In this document: positions 4,503 through 5,228 of the stretch, in pieces | Layout of the letters: each line of letters begins with the position of its first letter | How positions within the stretch are numbered: the stretch's first letter is position 1 | From: Chloroflexota bacterium | GTDB taxonomy: Bacteria; Chloroflexota; Dehalococcoidia; UBA1151 | Length of the DNA stretch: 5,228 bases | Reading direction: 5' to 3' | Assembly: GCA_022561735.1 (NCBI GenBank) | Contig: JADFQR010000112.1 | Location: forward strand, 1 to 5,228 | The notes under the pieces: generated by a model | Told to the model about the DNA's origin: nothing | What the model saw: the letters and a program-made list of their open reading frames with translations, nothing else | The model's database searches: none | Program-made: the position numbers and the translations under genes

Positions 4503-5228
4503 GTGGACATAGGCCTCTCTGAAACACAGCAACTTATCCGGAACTCCGCCCGTGAGTTCCTGGAAGAGAACTGTGATACGCAGTACGTGCGTGCGATGGA
4601 GGAGGACGAGGTCGGCCACACGGAAGAGTTGTGGGACCAGATCGCCGAGCTCGGGTGGCTGGGCCTTACGGTTCCGGAGGAGTACGGCGGCGCAGGTATG
4701 ACTTTCAGTGAGCTCGCCGTGTTGCTTGAGGAGACCGGCGCTGCAATGCTGCCCGGCCCCTTCTTCTCGACAGCCGTCATCGGCGCGGAAGCCCTGAAAA
4801 TGGCGGGATCAGACGAACAGAAGACGGACCTGCTCTCGAAACTCGCCGAGGGCAAACTCAAGATGGCGCTGGCGTTCCACGAGAAAGCCGCCGCATGGGC
4901 GCCCGAGTCCGTTTCCGAGATGACGGCCACGCAGACGGATGATGGCTGGATCCTTAACGGCGAGAAGCGCTTCGTGCAGGACGGCGCTGCCGCCGACATG
5001 CTGATCGTGGCGGCCCGAACCGGAGACGACCCGAAAGACGGCATCACGCTGTTTCTCGTCGAGAACGACAACTCGAACGTCGAGTCACGCGAGCTCAAGA
5101 CGACCGGCTCTGACCGGATGTCCGTCATGAGTTTCGGCGAAGTCTCGGTCCCGAAGAGCGCCGTGCTCGGCGATGTGAACGGCGGCTGGAAGATTCTCGA
5201 AAAATTGTTCCAGTACGGCGCCGCAGGG
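4503..5228 (+). CDS. Divergent acyl-CoA dehydrogenase, small/beta-type subunit, 3' truncated by window
   Basis: There are 242 codons, open to the window edge. The start 'MDIGLSETQQLIRNSAREFL' and 'LGWLGLTVPEEYGGAGM' (50-66) mark the N-terminal ACAD domain, and 'DDGWILNGEKRFVQDGAAAD' (146-165) marks the middle domain. Two expected features are missing. Where active enzymes have EP-x-x-GSD, it reads 'ALAFHEKAAAWAPES' (122-136). Aligning 'GGWKILEKLFQYGAAG' with 'RGWYIAATLLDFERSG' of the upstream pair puts G239 at the catalytic Glu position. Such loss is known for the non-catalytic subunit of alpha2beta2 ACADs (steroid-side-chain FadE pairs, and the PimD-type small subunit as annotated). It is therefore probably the partner of one or both upstream ACADs, which is inference. 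The C-terminal region, where another catalytic Glu could sit, is outside the window, so an active enzyme of another type is not excluded. No frameshift is seen. Confidence 0.9.
   Translation, partial: MDIGLSETQQLIRNSAREFLEENCDTQYVRAMEEDEVGHTEELWDQIAELGWLGLTVPEEYGGAGMTFSELAVLLEETGAAMLPGPFFSTAVIGAEALKMAGSDEQKTDLLSKLAEGKLKMALAFHEKAAAWAPESVSEMTATQTDDGWILNGEKRFVQDGAAADMLIVAARTGDDPKDGITLFLVENDNSNVESRELKTTGSDRMSVMSFGEVSVPKSAVLGDVNGGWKILEKLFQYGAAG

Noticed and set aside
4382..5128. A 248-codon open frame on the minus strand opposite the third ACAD.
   Set aside because: The translation is Ser-rich with no recognisable domain, as is typical of the antisense frame of a GC-rich gene. The plus strand encodes a clear ACAD over the same bases.
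1..5228. CRISPR array, tRNA/rRNA, transposase, or insertion-sequence ends.
   Set aside because: No regularly spaced repeats, tRNA cloverleaf, rRNA-like sequence, transposase fragment or terminal inverted repeats with target duplications were found on either strand by reading.

Overview
The window is GC-rich (roughly 60% by eye) and bacterial, and every supported gene reads left to right. It runs from the end of a housekeeping-type M16 peptidase gene, through two small regulatory genes, into a cluster of three acyl-CoA dehydrogenase (ACAD) genes. The style of the XRE-type HTH protein, with its 'VRQQTVSEWETG..RPRG' core and Pro/Arg-rich tail, and the redundancy of ACAD paralogues recall Chloroflexota/Dehalococcoidia-like genomes. 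That placement is an inference from memory, and an actinobacterial or other source is not excluded.

Region by region: 1-755 is the C-terminal half of an M16B zinc-peptidase-family protein, followed by a strong GC hairpin (764-793) that probably ends its transcript. 882-1370 encodes a 162-aa XRE/Cro-type DNA-binding protein with a long disordered tail. 1371-1616 is a non-coding control region: a perfect 13-bp inverted repeat (1411-1423/1447-1459) lies four bases upstream of a near-consensus sigma-70-type promoter (TTGACA, 17 bp, TACCAT; 1464-1492), followed by a leader of about 115 nt. 1617-1853 encodes a 78-aa stand-alone RAM (Lrp/AsnC effector-binding) domain with no DNA-binding part.

From 1962 onward come two tandem, full-length ACADs of exactly 391 residues each. 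They align without a gap and are about 78-79% identical by hand count. A third, divergent ACAD (4503 to beyond the window edge) has lost the usual middle-domain flavin motif and the helix-G catalytic glutamate. The two long paralogues look like catalytic 'large' subunits with the base at E243 (the isovaleryl/long-chain ACAD position). The third looks like the degenerate 'small' partner of heteromeric ACADs such as the mycobacterial steroid-side-chain and PimC/PimD-type enzymes.

The most interesting reading is a combinatorial acyl-CoA dehydrogenase: two alternative catalytic subunits with diverged acyl pockets sharing one partner subunit, possibly controlled by the adjacent regulators. The subunit roles are supported by the sequence. 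The shared assembly, the substrate and the regulatory link are inference.
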